A DNA stretch of 34,303 bases from Acidobacteriota bacterium (lineage in GTDB: Bacteria > Acidobacteriota > Blastocatellia > HR10 > JACQTD01): positions 1 through 34,303 of the forward strand of contig JACQTD010000341.1 in the NCBI GenBank assembly GCA_016210985.1, given 5' to 3'. This document shows, in pieces, positions 17,420 through 26,197 of the stretch. A program made the translations under genes and the position numbers. A model generated the notes under the pieces. That model saw nothing but the letters and a program-made list of their open reading frames with translations. It was not told where the DNA came from and searched no databases. Numbering within the stretch: the first letter of the stretch is position 1; every line of letters begins with the position of its first letter.

Positions 17420-18583
17420 TCACGGCCCAGTGAGACGAGACCCCAAACCTAGACGGTCAAACTCAACATCAGGAACGTCCAAATAATCGACGGCTTGGCT
17501 GCGACTTATCAGCTCCCGGTCTACAGCACAATGAAAGAGCTGGGCGGTCCGCCGACCATATTGGTCCTCGCGAATTTCCCGACGCGTGCGACCACGGCCA
17601 CCACGGCTCTGCTCTTTTTGATCAGACACCGCTGGGATCGCCTCATACAGACTCCAGGAGGCAATATTGATCTCGACCAGCCGCAGGACGGCGGCCCGAA
17701 GACTGGCGCTGAACTTGCTAGCAAGAATGCGGGCATCGTCGAGAGCGATGACACGCTGATTTGGTCGCCATCGGAGTTGCTCACGAAGGACCTGAAGTAC
17801 CTCCTGCCGAGGAAGTAGTAAGGCGGCGGCGAACTTCTCACACCAGCGCTCTTCTTGGTCCCCCCCCGTGCGCGGCAGCCTTACACCATCTACACAGGCC
17901 GAACTTGTGCGCGTTATAAGGTGCCCGAGCTCGTGGAGAAGCGTGAAGATCCTTGCCTCCTCACGCCAATAAGTATTCACTGCGGCAATCGGAGCGCTAG
18001 AGTTCCAAAGGGAGAAGCCCCGGCAGGAGTGAGCACCCAGCGAACATAGAAAAACCAGTATTCCATTTGCCTCAATCCTCTCACGCCAGGCGTCGAACGC
18101 CTGCGAGGGTGTGCCGCGAGCAAGGTCTCTTGTCCCTGGTATCCCCATCCATGTCCGAACTCGCTCGGCTGCATCTTCAGGGCCGGTCTCTAATTGAATC
18201 ATCGGAAAGTCTGTGACTTCATTCCCCAGCTCGACGGCGATCCAAGCGAGAACACGTTGCATGCGCGCAGCTTGCCTTAAGGCACGCAGTTCATCAGGAT
18301 TCGGGGGGCGAACCAAATCCCCGGTTGGCCGTCGAAAACGAATTGGAGGTCGTTCAACGGTCGGAGGAGAAGGGAGAAGGAAGAGCGCGGTGGGGCGATG
18401 CAGCGAGGTCGCGAGTCGACGAAACTTCGAAAGAGCTGGCCGACTCTTACCTTCGATCCAAGCTTGCACCTCTTCCAGGGACACGCCGATCTTGTCGGCC
18501 AGATTTCGCATCTGGAGCCCAGATTCTCCGATCGCCCAACGCACTACTTCCGGCGTGATAGGCACTTCTATTGCCTTTGGCAT
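17420..18583 (-). CDS. XRE HTH plus ImmA/IrrE metallopeptidase regulator
   Basis: Of 387 residues, 12-70 form an XRE helix-turn-helix (MRNLADKIGVSLEEVQAWIEGKSRP). Residues about 170-290 form a COG2856/ImmA-IrrE peptidase domain with the zinc motif HELGH (His217, Glu218, His221) in FTLLHELGHLI and the following EERWCEKFAAALLLP helix, which normally supplies the third ligand. In this family the protease cleaves a repressor or controls its toxin partner. With the DUF4411 PIN gene directly downstream it forms a toxin-antitoxin-like pair, with this protein the likely antitoxin and autoregulator. The C-terminal ~90 residues include a basic stretch (GRTRREIREDQYGRRTAQLFH) with a possible second DNA-binding role. 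Confidence 0.88.
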   Translation of the reverse strand: MPKAIEVPITPEVVRWAIGESGLQMRNLADKIGVSLEEVQAWIEGKSRPALSKFRRLATSLHRPTALFLLPSPPTVERPPIRFRRPTGDLVRPPNPDELRALRQAARMQRVLAWIAVELGNEVTDFPMIQLETGPEDAAERVRTWMGIPGTRDLARGTPSQAFDAWRERIEANGILVFLCSLGAHSCRGFSLWNSSAPIAAVNTYWREEARIFTLLHELGHLITRTSSACVDGVRLPRTGGDQEERWCEKFAAALLLPRQEVLQVLREQLRWRPNQRVIALDDARILASKFSASLRAAVLRLVEINIASWSLYEAIPAVSDQKEQSRGGRGRTRREIREDQYGRRTAQLFHCAVDRELISRSQAVDYLDVPDVEFDRLGLGSRLTGP

Positions 18584-19238
18584 CGCGTCTGCTTCACCGA
18601 AGCTTCTTCGCTATTCGGATCTCCTACTCAATGAATCCCATACTCTTCCTGCGACTGATCCTTCGACGCCAAAACCCTCGTCAGCCTACCATGCAATCCA
18701 CAAGAGGAGCCAGATTGAGCCGCAAACGACTACCAGGAAAAATAGCTTCCTCCATCTGTCCGTGTTCTGTCCGTGAATCCAAGCCGAGAATCCCCAACTC
18801 CAGGCAAAGAGGGGAAGCCGGGTTGCCTGCGCGGTTTGGCTTTAGGCGTACTGGATAGGCTAGATTGGCGGGTCGGGTCGGTTTACAGATCCGATGGTCC
18901 CTTGTAACCCCTTTTATTCCAAGTGGGATTTCGGAGGTATGCGCGAGGTATGCGCGAATTTTGCTCCGCTTTTCAGGGCGAATTCGGGTTGGAATAAGCT
19001 GGTTTTAAGAAGTTGGCTGCCTTACCTGCCGGCCATACACAGGGGGTGAGGGGGCGAGAAGAGCGCTTTTCTATCACTAGAATCCGAGATGCGGGCCGGA
19101 ATCGATTCTCCCACCCTCCCGCCTTGTTTCAGTATCAGTAATCCTAATACCATAGTGACAATTTCCGACCGACCGGGTGGATGGTGCTTGCGAGCCCAGG
19201 TTTGTCGAGTGCGTTAGTAGGCGCGAGGGAGGACCGTA
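18584..19238. other. Divergent intergenic region with paired boxes
   Basis: This region lies between the minus-strand XRE-ImmA gene and the plus-strand propeller gene. I see no gene. A 9-bp perfect inverted repeat (TTATTCCAA at 18914-18922, TTGGAATAA at 18989-18997) flanks the pair of GGTATGCGCG boxes at 18936-18956. The rest holds no recognisable signal apart from a likely ribosome site (GGGAGGA) before 19239. Confidence 0.5.
18936..18956 (-). repeat. Internal inverted copy of the GCGCATAC box pair
   Basis: GGTATGCGCG occurs at 18936-18945 and 18947-18956, an 11-bp period that matches the spacing of the right-end pair, but in the opposite orientation. The core GTATGCGC is the reverse complement of the box in both element ends. 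It could be an integrase or regulator site, or a relic of the end of an earlier element. Confidence 0.55.
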
Positions 19239-22200
19239 ATGTCAGGGTCACATTCGATCAAAAACGCGGGCCCGGGGATTGGAAGGCGGCTGTCATTATC
19301 CCTGCTAATCCTTCTTATTGCATCCAGCAACGTCCGTCTCCGCCCAGATTGGGTTGGTGTCGAAAACGTCACTTCTAAGCATGTAGAATCTCTTGCTGGT
19401 CGGTTTCGCGCTGATGGCTCACTCGGGGCTTCGGGGTCTCTCGTATGGGACATTGAGGCATCCAGGTCCCATCCGCTCATCTTTGAAGCCAATCACGGTC
19501 AGAGCGATAACCACGTTCATCTCTCCTGCCGCGGGAATGGATACTCCCTCTTTCTTGCTTCGAATGAGGCCGTCTTAACCTTGAGTTCGCAAAAACCGAA
19601 TCTGGAATCCTCGTCAGAGGCGTCACGGTTGAGCGGCCGTGCCATTGCCCCCTCGGCAAGCGGCAATTCTTCTTCGGGTGCGGTTCGAATGAAGATGGTC
19701 GACGCGAGTCTCCAAGGGCAAGTGAAAGGACTCGACGAGTTCCCGGGCAAGGTCAATTACTTCATCGGCAACGATCCATCGAAGTGGATCATAGATATTC
19801 CAACGTACGCCAAAGCCGTTTACCAGGAAATCTACCCAGGGGTTGACCTCGTCTTCCACGGGAATCAAGAGCAACTCGAATACGATTTCGTCGTCTCGCC
19901 CGGGGTTGACCCAGGAATAATCCGATTTGAGATTGAGGGACCTGACAGACTTGAGCTGGATGGCCGAGGGGACTTGAACATGCAAGTCGGGGACGCGGTC
20001 GTTGTGAAACAGAGGCCCACAGTCTATCAGGAAGTTGCTGGTGTTCGGCAGGAAGTGGAATCCGGATATGCACGATTTGGAGAGAATAGATTCGGGTTTC
20101 AGATCGGAGAGTTCGATTCGAACGCGCCGCTGATCATCGATCCAATTCTTAGCTTTTCCAGCTACCTGGGAGGAAGCGGGAACGACTACGCCAGCGGCAT
20201 GGCAGTGGACTCGGCGGGGAATGCCTACGTCGTGGGTTGGACCGAGTCGACAACCTTTCCAACCGCGAGTCCGTTGCAGGCTACCAAGGGTGGACAATCG
20301 GACATCTTCGTCTCGAAGTGTAGTCCGGCCGGCGCCCTGCTGTTCTCTACTTACTTGGGCGGATCTGGTGACGATATTGGCCGTGGGATCGCCGTGGACT
20401 CTGCCGGCAACGCCTATATAACGGGAGAAACGTCCTCGACCGACTTTCCAACCGCACGCCCGCTTCAGAACTCGATAGGTGGCCTTGTTGATTCGCTTGT
20501 CACAAAACTGAATGCTAATGGGAACCAGATTGTCTACTCCACATTTATTGGAGGGAACAATGCTGATACCGGAGATGCCATCGCCGTGGACTCCACAGGC
20601 AGTGCATACGCAACCGGGAGAACCTGGTCTACGAACTTTCCAGCGGTTAATGCTTTCCAACGGGTAAGCGGCGGCGCTTCAGACGTTATCGTGTCGAAGG
20701 TTAATGCTGCAGGCACAGCTCTATCGTACTCAACCTATTTGGGTGGCAGGGACGTCGACTACTCCAAGTCCATCGCCGTGAACGGCTTCGGAGAGGCCCA
20801 CGTAACCGGCATAACGTTTTCGACTAACTTCCCCACTATGAATCCATGGCAGGGGAATAATAGAGGAGGGGTCGACGCCTTCGTAACAAAGTTCAGTTCC
20901 AGTGGTCAGGTTCTGTACTCTACCTATCTTGGAGGAGCCAGCGATGACTTAGGCAATGGTATTACGGTCGATAATCAGGGAAACGCATGTATTACTGGCG
21001 GCACGGAATCTGCCAACTTCCCCACCGTCAATCCTCTCTACCCTGATATGAACGGTTATTCAGACATATTTGTGGCCAAAATGAATCCCACGGGTTCGGC
21101 CGTTCTGTACTCTACTTTTCTCGGCGGGGAGGGAGGAGAGTCAGGGAAGGCTATTGCCGCCGATACTCACGGCAACGTTTGCATCACGGGAGACGTCGGT
21201 TCCAATTCCTCCACTCAATTTCCATTAGTGAACCCTCTACAAGCTTCGTTTGGCGGAGGAGCAGACGCCTTTGTAACCAAGATGAGCGCGGATGGACAGG
21301 GGATCATATTCTCGACCTTTCTCGGCGGGAACGGCGACGACCGTGGGACCGGGGTTGGCTTTGATCCATCCGGTAACGTATGTGTGACAGGCAGCACCAC
21401 TTCCAGCAGTTTCCCAACAGCATCTTCCTTTCAACCAATCAACCGGGGTCTTAGCGACGCATTCATAGCTCGAATTGTTGAGCCGCCTCTCGTTCAACGA
21501 CTCATCGTGGCGAGTTTCAATAACGACAGCATACATAGTTACGACAGCAAGACCGGTGTTTACCTGGGCAGTGCCTTCACCGTTACCGATGGCGGTCTCA
21601 GGGGTCCCTTGGGATTATCGTTCGGCTCAGACGGAAGCCTGTACGTGGCCAGCTCCTCTACCAATAGCATCAAGCGCTTCAGCGGTACAACGGGCGCGTT
21701 CATCAACGATTTCGTTCTCCCTGGTAGTGGCGGCTTGGCGGCACCGTCAGGGTTGACGTTTGGGCCAGATGGCAATTTGTATGTTGCCAGCAGGAATGGC
21801 GTGCTGCGTTACCAGGGAAATTCCGGCGCATTCCTGGACGTTTTCGTCCCAAATTTCACAGGCGGATTGCTCGGCGCTCAGGATGTGGCTTTTGGACCTG
21901 ACGGGAATATGTATGTTTGCAACGGCGCGTTCTTCAACAGCTCCATCCTTCGATATAACGGCATCACCGGTTCGTTCCTTGATGCCTTCGTACCCTCTGG
22001 TAGCGGCGGTTTGAATGGGCCTCAAGCGCTAATCTTTGGTCCTGACGGTAGTCTCTACGTAAGCAGCAAGAACACCAACCATGTTCTCAAGTACCATGGC
22101 ATAACCGGGTCATTCATCGGGGTGGCTGCCTCAGGTAATGATCTTTCCGCACCCTTCGGGTTGGCCTTTGGTCCTGACAGGAATCTCTACGTCAGCAGCA

Positions 22201-22433
22201 TGAATACCAACAGTGTTAAGCGGTTCCACGGGAGCACGGGAAGCTTCATCGACGACTTCGTGCAGAGTAGGAGCGGAGGGCTTTCGGGGCCGTCGTTCCT
22301 GGCTTTCAGCCCTTGTGTTACATGCGTGTCGCCTTCCTTGGGCCTAGTGAGCCGGTGGCCGGGAGACCGGAGCGCTGATGATCGGACCGGGGGGCGGAAT
22401 AGTGTCATGCGCCAGTTCCCACACCGTTCTTGA
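19239..22433 (+). CDS. SBBP/NHL beta-propeller exported protein, C-terminally truncated
   Basis: This 1064-residue protein starts after GGGAGGA with an export signal (RRLSLSLLILLIASS). Residues about 75-300 are the conserved domain that usually precedes SBBP repeats (FEANHGQSDNHVHL, YPGVDLVFHGNQEQLEYDF; I believe DUF7948). Residues about 304-748 are seven SBBP repeats, each opening (F/Y)S(T/S)(Y/F)LGG and carrying GNAYVTG-like turns and FPT. Residues about 750-1028 are six NHL-like repeats (FGPDGNLYVAS). The end, GLVSRWPGDRSADDRTGGRN, matches the start of a LamG/ConA-type lectin domain (usual form GLVSWWPGDG), then runs out after 15 more residues. The lectin domain is therefore lost and the gene was probably truncated. 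Cell-surface binding is the likely role. It is unusual cargo for a satellite. Confidence 0.8.
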   Translation: MSGSHSIKNAGPGIGRRLSLSLLILLIASSNVRLRPDWVGVENVTSKHVESLAGRFRADGSLGASGSLVWDIEASRSHPLIFEANHGQSDNHVHLSCRGNGYSLFLASNEAVLTLSSQKPNLESSSEASRLSGRAIAPSASGNSSSGAVRMKMVDASLQGQVKGLDEFPGKVNYFIGNDPSKWIIDIPTYAKAVYQEIYPGVDLVFHGNQEQLEYDFVVSPGVDPGIIRFEIEGPDRLELDGRGDLNMQVGDAVVVKQRPTVYQEVAGVRQEVESGYARFGENRFGFQIGEFDSNAPLIIDPILSFSSYLGGSGNDYASGMAVDSAGNAYVVGWTESTTFPTASPLQATKGGQSDIFVSKCSPAGALLFSTYLGGSGDDIGRGIAVDSAGNAYITGETSSTDFPTARPLQNSIGGLVDSLVTKLNANGNQIVYSTFIGGNNADTGDAIAVDSTGSAYATGRTWSTNFPAVNAFQRVSGGASDVIVSKVNAAGTALSYSTYLGGRDVDYSKSIAVNGFGEAHVTGITFSTNFPTMNPWQGNNRGGVDAFVTKFSSSGQVLYSTYLGGASDDLGNGITVDNQGNACITGGTESANFPTVNPLYPDMNGYSDIFVAKMNPTGSAVLYSTFLGGEGGESGKAIAADTHGNVCITGDVGSNSSTQFPLVNPLQASFGGGADAFVTKMSADGQGIIFSTFLGGNGDDRGTGVGFDPSGNVCVTGSTTSSSFPTASSFQPINRGLSDAFIARIVEPPLVQRLIVASFNNDSIHSYDSKTGVYLGSAFTVTDGGLRGPLGLSFGSDGSLYVASSSTNSIKRFSGTTGAFINDFVLPGSGGLAAPSGLTFGPDGNLYVASRNGVLRYQGNSGAFLDVFVPNFTGGLLGAQDVAFGPDGNMYVCNGAFFNSSILRYNGITGSFLDAFVPSGSGGLNGPQALIFGPDGSLYVSSKNTNHVLKYHGITGSFIGVAASGNDLSAPFGLAFGPDRNLYVSSMNTNSVKRFHGSTGSFIDDFVQSRSGGLSGPSFLAFSPCVTCVSPSLGLVSRWPGDRSADDRTGGRNSVMRQFPHRS

Positions 22434-22650
22434 CCCCGAATTACCTCCCGTCGGAAGCAGTTTTCGGGCACCCTTTCAAGGTAAAATGACCGCGTCTTGA
22501 CCGTCCCGGCTGCCTAAGTCCCGGCTTATCCTTGGAACCAATGAGCGCGATTCCAGCGAGCCCGGCGGCCAGCCACAAGGAGGAACGGGGAGCCGAAACT
22601 TAACATCATCCCCGCCTACTTTTCGGGGAACAGATAATTAGCTTACGCCC

Positions 22651-23187
22651 CTATTCCTTTTGCAGCTCTCGCAGGATGTAGGCTCTGTCAAAGATGTTGA
22701 CCAGCTTTCGAGCCGGCGCTGGGAAGCGTTTCATGGTGAAGGGATCAGCGACATATTCCTTCTCAACAGTGCAGGCCTGAACCTTCTGCTTATTCCAATA
22801 CAGAGTACATGTAGCGCCGAATTCGTCGGGCTTCCGTGTTTTCCACACCTCATCATGTTCAACATTTAGTTCGAGTACCCCTGCGATCTCGCGCAGAGCC
22901 GGAGCTAGCGTGTTAGAATACTCCACATAGCTCTTCCACAAATTTAGTGACACGGTACCCGAAGTCTTTGTCTTCTTCGCTTGGCGGAAATCTCCGAAAT
23001 AGGAGTTGATAAGCATCTCCCTCTCGTTCACCAGAGCAGGCGAGGGGTCTCGCCCCGATGGGGGTGAATCTCCCTGGGCTGTCGGGGCGCTTGTTTGTCC
23101 TATTGTTCTGTCCTCCTCTGGTCTGTTGCAACCCGCACATGAGGCAACCAGAGTGATCAAAAGGAATAGGCAACCGGTTGGTTTCAT
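22651..23187 (-). CDS. Putative lipoprotein of unknown function
   Basis: This 178-residue protein begins MKPTGCLFLLITLVASCAGC, a signal peptide with candidate lipobox cysteines (VASC or CAGC). A Ser/Pro-rich linker (SAPTAQGDSPPSGRDPSP) follows, then a small soluble domain with YFGDFRQAKKTKTSGTVSLN, LNVEHDEVWKTRKPDEFGAT and CTLYWNKQKVQACTVEKEY. I do not recognise the domain. Two cysteines in the mature part could pair. It lies on the minus strand next to the SHOCT gene, 93 bp apart, and may be co-transcribed with it. Confidence 0.6.
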   Translation of the reverse strand: MKPTGCLFLLITLVASCAGCNRPEEDRTIGQTSAPTAQGDSPPSGRDPSPALVNEREMLINSYFGDFRQAKKTKTSGTVSLNLWKSYVEYSNTLAPALREIAGVLELNVEHDEVWKTRKPDEFGATCTLYWNKQKVQACTVEKEYVADPFTMKRFPAPARKLVNIFDRAYILRELQKE

Positions 23188-23280
23188 CTACCGTGCTCCT
23201 TGCCTGTAGGTCACGTACAGCTTACAGACAGCGAGTCATGGATGGTTCGCCTAACGCTTTGGGCACACACACACCGCCCC

Positions 23281-23664
23281 CTACGAACCAAGTAACCGAG
23301 ATTTCTGGTGTGCGAACTCTTCCTCGGTTAGAACTCCGGATGCCTTGAGCTCCGCCAATTTGCGAATCTCATCCGCTACGGACCCTTGAACCGAAATTAC
23401 GCCGAGATGGTCGGCTTGGTCTTCTGGAACGTATCCCTCGTTCAGCAGAGTTCTTCGATACTGATCGTTCGCGATAAACGGAAACACCAGCCAAGACAAC
23501 CCGAAGGTAACAAACGCAAGTAGGAAAGCGAGGATACCCATCCCCCACATCCCTTTGGCATACCAGAAGCACCCGGCAAATAAACAGGGCCACGAAAACC
23601 CCCGGAATATCTCGACTCGCTCCTTCGTCGCCGGATGAACCAGGACGCCAGCGGATATCGACAT
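23281..23664 (-). CDS. Membrane protein with C-terminal SHOCT motif
   Basis: The protein is 127 residues from ATG 23664, chosen because AGGAGC precedes it; an in-frame upstream start would add 15 residues without a ribosome site. Two hydrophobic stretches (FSWPCLFAGCFWYAKGMWG and ILAFLLAFVTFGLSWLVFPF) look like a membrane hairpin. The last ~30 residues (EIRKLAELKASGVLTEEEFA followed by HQKSRLL) are a SHOCT motif, a short C-terminal helix pair found on many unrelated proteins and thought to mediate oligomerisation. The role is unknown. Confidence 0.75.
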   Translation of the reverse strand: MSISAGVLVHPATKERVEIFRGFSWPCLFAGCFWYAKGMWGMGILAFLLAFVTFGLSWLVFPFIANDQYRRTLLNEGYVPEDQADHLGVISVQGSVADEIRKLAELKASGVLTEEEFAHQKSRLLGS

Positions 23665-24314
23665 GTCTGCTCCTTCACAGGACAGAATCCTCGGCTTCCG
23701 GCCGGTCACGCCAATTCCTGGAGATGAGGGCGTGCTCTGACTCGTCCTGCCCTAATCTCACTCAGAGCCGATACCAACCATCAGGCGAACTCGTCAGACG
23801 ACGTTGCACAAAATCATCTTACCAAACGCAGAAAGCTGAGCACGCTTGCGGTCGCGGGAAGGGCCGACCGAATGATTCTCCATTGAAAATTGAACTCTGC
23901 CCCCGTTATTAAACCGTTACCCCCGGAACTTGTAAAGGGACCAGCACCGTGATTCTTTAGCTTAAGAAAAACCTGTCAAAGATTCGGCGAGGTTCATCGA
24001 TCGCATAGCTATCGGAGTCTGCGAACCAGAAACGCTTGAGCGCAAGACGGGACTGGCTCTCCTCATCACAAGAAGCGAGCGTACAACCGGATGTACCGCC
24101 GCAAGCCCTTGTTCTGATGAGGCAATTTCGCCGTTGGGCGCGAACTGTCCGTGACCCTTTCGGCACTTTTTCCGGTAGAATGAACCCGACTTGAAAACTT
24201 TGGCTATCTAGCTTACGGCCGTACACCGGCGGGCGAAAAGGCGGATCATCCCGTCCCGCCCTGGCAGCCAGCCCAACCGAAAAGACGGGATACGCCCAAG
24301 GACGGGAGGCGAGA
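23665..24314. other. Intergenic stretch between cargo and replication halves
   Basis: I find no supported gene. A minus-strand frame at 23957-24226 is open but shows no motif and no good ribosome site. An 8-bp inverted repeat (ATCCCGTC at 24248-24255 with GACGGGAT at 24284-24291) lies just before the next gene and might act in its 5' leader. This is where transcription switches from minus (left) to plus (right), so a promoter for the replication-packaging run may lie here; none is clear. Confidence 0.4.
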
Positions 24315-25235
24315 ATGCCGAAGAAGTCAAAGGCTGCTGAAAAGCGCTATCTACTCAATGATTCACCGCATCGTTCCGCGAGAAGGGAGAGAGCTAGACA
24401 AGGAATACGGAGGGCTCTGAAAGATATGGTTAGGGCCGCCCCCCAGGTGAAGGGTCAAGAGGGGAAACCGCGTCGGTCAGCAGGATCGCTACCCTTTCCA
24501 TTTCGCCCGCTCTATCCGGTGGGGCCGCCGACAGATGATGACCTGGAGGAAATTGCCAAGGCACTGGAACTTCTCCCGACGGGAGAAGGCTCTGTTATCG
24601 AGGCTCTGCTCTTCAGCTTTTTCGGGCGGTACAGGGAGGATTTGGAGGTCTCGGAAGTTGAGGACGATCTGATCTTAAACGCACTGAGAGTTTCGGTACC
24701 TTCTATGCTCAATCTCAATTTCATCTTTGCGGTAGAGCTATGGCTGCGAGCTGCTCGCTCGGAAAATTACAAGGAGTCAGAATATGGAAAACGAAGGCTC
24801 AGTGCACTGGGAGCATCGCTCCATCCCGACACTAAGGCGGCAAAGGCGTGGATAGGATTTAGTCAAGCGGCGCATGAGATAGGCCCGCATTACGCCCGGT
24901 TTATGAAATTGCTTCAGGGGTGCCGCTCATGCCGGGAAGCGCAGGAGAATTTCGAGAAGGAGTACAAGGCCGCGCTGGTAACGGCCACGTCGGAGATGGC
25001 GAAGGATAGTGCTGAGTGGGAATTGGAGCTGGCACGGATCATCACTAGAACCGGGGTAAGATATAGAAAACGGACGGTCTACACGGGGTCCAGCCGTTTC
25101 ATTCCGAGCGCAATCCTGCAAGGCTGCTGCACTGCCACGATGGACAAGAGAGGAGAAAACCACCCAGACCCGGAGAGCCTCAGTAAGCAGGCGAGGCGGT
25201 TCAGTAGGATGAGATTTGGATACTCACAGGGCTAG
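24315..25235 (+). CDS. Hypothetical protein of the satellite element
   Basis: This 306-residue protein has a very basic N-terminus (KKSKAAEKRYLL, RSARRERARQGIRRALKD). A mostly helical acidic centre follows (DDDLEEIAKALELLPTGEG, LEVSEVEDDLILNALRV), and then a Cys pair (GCRSC). The start follows GGGAGGCGAG. No family is recognised. As the first plus-strand gene of the replication half, 136 bp before the HTH gene, it could be a regulator or DNA-binding protein, but only the charge pattern supports that. Confidence 0.6.
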   Translation: MPKKSKAAEKRYLLNDSPHRSARRERARQGIRRALKDMVRAAPQVKGQEGKPRRSAGSLPFPFRPLYPVGPPTDDDLEEIAKALELLPTGEGSVIEALLFSFFGRYREDLEVSEVEDDLILNALRVSVPSMLNLNFIFAVELWLRAARSENYKESEYGKRRLSALGASLHPDTKAAKAWIGFSQAAHEIGPHYARFMKLLQGCRSCREAQENFEKEYKAALVTATSEMAKDSAEWELELARIITRTGVRYRKRTVYTGSSRFIPSAILQGCCTATMDKRGENHPDPESLSKQARRFSRMRFGYSQG

Positions 25236-25371
25236 ACCATTCAAGTCTGTTAATCCCGCTTTTTCACTAACCCTATAAGTCTGGCCGAAAGAAGCGCTTC
25301 AAGCTGGACAGCGCCCTGTCCTTGCCCGGGCCTGTTTGTCTTGTACTCTCATTGCGGAGGCAGGAACTGCG

Positions 25372-25578
25372 ATGAAACAGCAAAAAACGGAGCCAGTATA
25401 CATCAGTGTCAAAGAGGCCGCCGCGCGGGCGTCGATTAGCGAGAGGAGTTTGCGGCAGGCCCTTCGCGAGGGCCGCCTACGGGCGGGGCGCTGGGGCGCA
25501 AGAAGACTTTTGCGCTGGCGTGACGTAGAAGACTTGATTCTCAAGACGGGCGACGATGAGCACGACCACGCAGCCTGA
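25372..25578 (+). CDS. Small HTH protein (excisionase/MerR-like)
   Basis: This 68-residue protein starts at ATG 25372. The segment YISVKEAAARASISERSLRQ, then REGRLRAGRWGARRLLRWRDVEDLI, is the helix-turn-helix plus wing of the excisionase/helix_turn_helix_17 group. Such proteins act as excisionases or as small transcription switches in mobile elements. It overlaps the primase gene by 23 bp, so the two are translated together. A second AlpA-like protein of the same type lies at 31071, so which one serves as Xis is open. Confidence 0.75.
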   Translation: MKQQKTEPVYISVKEAAARASISERSLRQALREGRLRAGRWGARRLLRWRDVEDLILKTGDDEHDHAA

Positions 25579-26197
25579 CCCGGCTTCAACCGCGATCGAC
25601 GCGGGTCCGGGGCGAAGGGCGGCGGCGCAGGTTGAGGGCCCTAACCCTGACGATTTTTCGGCTCTAGCGGGTTGGCTGGGTTTGTTCTACCCGGGCCCGC
25701 ATGAACCGATCCACCTCCGGGCTTTTCCCCCACCTGGAGGGAAGGGTCAGCCAAAGAAGATTTTGGTTACCCGTGCCCGGCTCGCCACGGACAAAGCGCT
25801 CCAGGCCAGATTGGGGCGCTTGAACTTGACCCACGGCCTTTACTTTGTTGTGAACACGGGAGGCAACTCGGACAAAGACATTACACGATTCAATGCCTTC
25901 TTTTGCGAGCGCGATGAAGGCCCGATCGCCGAACAACATGCGATGCTTGACGCTGCTCCGCTGCGCCCCAGCATTCGTGTCGTGACAAGCAAAAGTGTCC
26001 ATGCTTACTGGCTTGCAGCCGGCGAGGTCACACGCGAGGAGTGGGAGGAAATTCAGCGCCGGCTCATTTCCTACTTCAGCGGTGATCCGGCGATTAAGAA
26101 TGCAAGCCGCGTTATGCGCCTTCCGTTTTTCAATCATGTTGCGATCGACGGGCTGGGCTGGCTCGTCTACAAGCGAGTTGAGGTTGTCGAACCGTGA
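25556..26197 (+). CDS. Primase-polymerase catalytic domain protein
   Basis: This 213-residue protein resembles the archaeo-eukaryotic-type primase domain of phage and plasmid replication proteins (RepB-like primase/prim-pol). Visible features are GLYFVVNTGGN, the acidic strand FNAFFCERDEGP (metal-binding position), and SKSVHAYWL, which corresponds to the sxH motif of the fold, followed by NASRVMRLPFFNH. In most satellite and P4-like replication proteins this domain is fused to the helicase. Here it ends in a TGA that overlaps the GTG of the helicase gene (GTGA). It should prime DNA synthesis at the element origin together with the next protein. Confidence 0.78.
   Translation: MSTTTQPDPASTAIDAGPGRRAAAQVEGPNPDDFSALAGWLGLFYPGPHEPIHLRAFPPPGGKGQPKKILVTRARLATDKALQARLGRLNLTHGLYFVVNTGGNSDKDITRFNAFFCERDEGPIAEQHAMLDAAPLRPSIRVVTSKSVHAYWLAAGEVTREEWEEIQRRLISYFSGDPAIKNASRVMRLPFFNHVAIDGLGWLVYKRVEVVEP

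Noticed and set aside
18213-18776. Plus-strand gene opposite the XRE-ImmA gene
   Set aside because: Its bases are explained by the minus-strand gene with intact HTH and HELGH motifs; the plus frame shows no motif.
18584-19238. A third att copy that would show two tandem elements
   Set aside because: I searched this region for the tRNA T-arm and anticodon sequence and found no match; only the GTATGCGC boxes recur, so two stacked elements stay a possibility without direct support.
19623-20660. 345-codon minus-strand frame under the SBBP gene
   Set aside because: It is the antisense of a repetitive propeller sequence with regular codon periodicity; no independent motif.
19239-22433. SBBP and NHL repeats as DNA repeats or CRISPR-like arrays
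   Set aside because: The repetition is at protein level with diverged DNA and variable unit length, so it is a repeat protein. No CRISPR array was found anywhere in the window.
23957-24226. Minus-strand gene of 89 codons
   Set aside because: No start context, no motif, and a composition unlike neighbouring genes.
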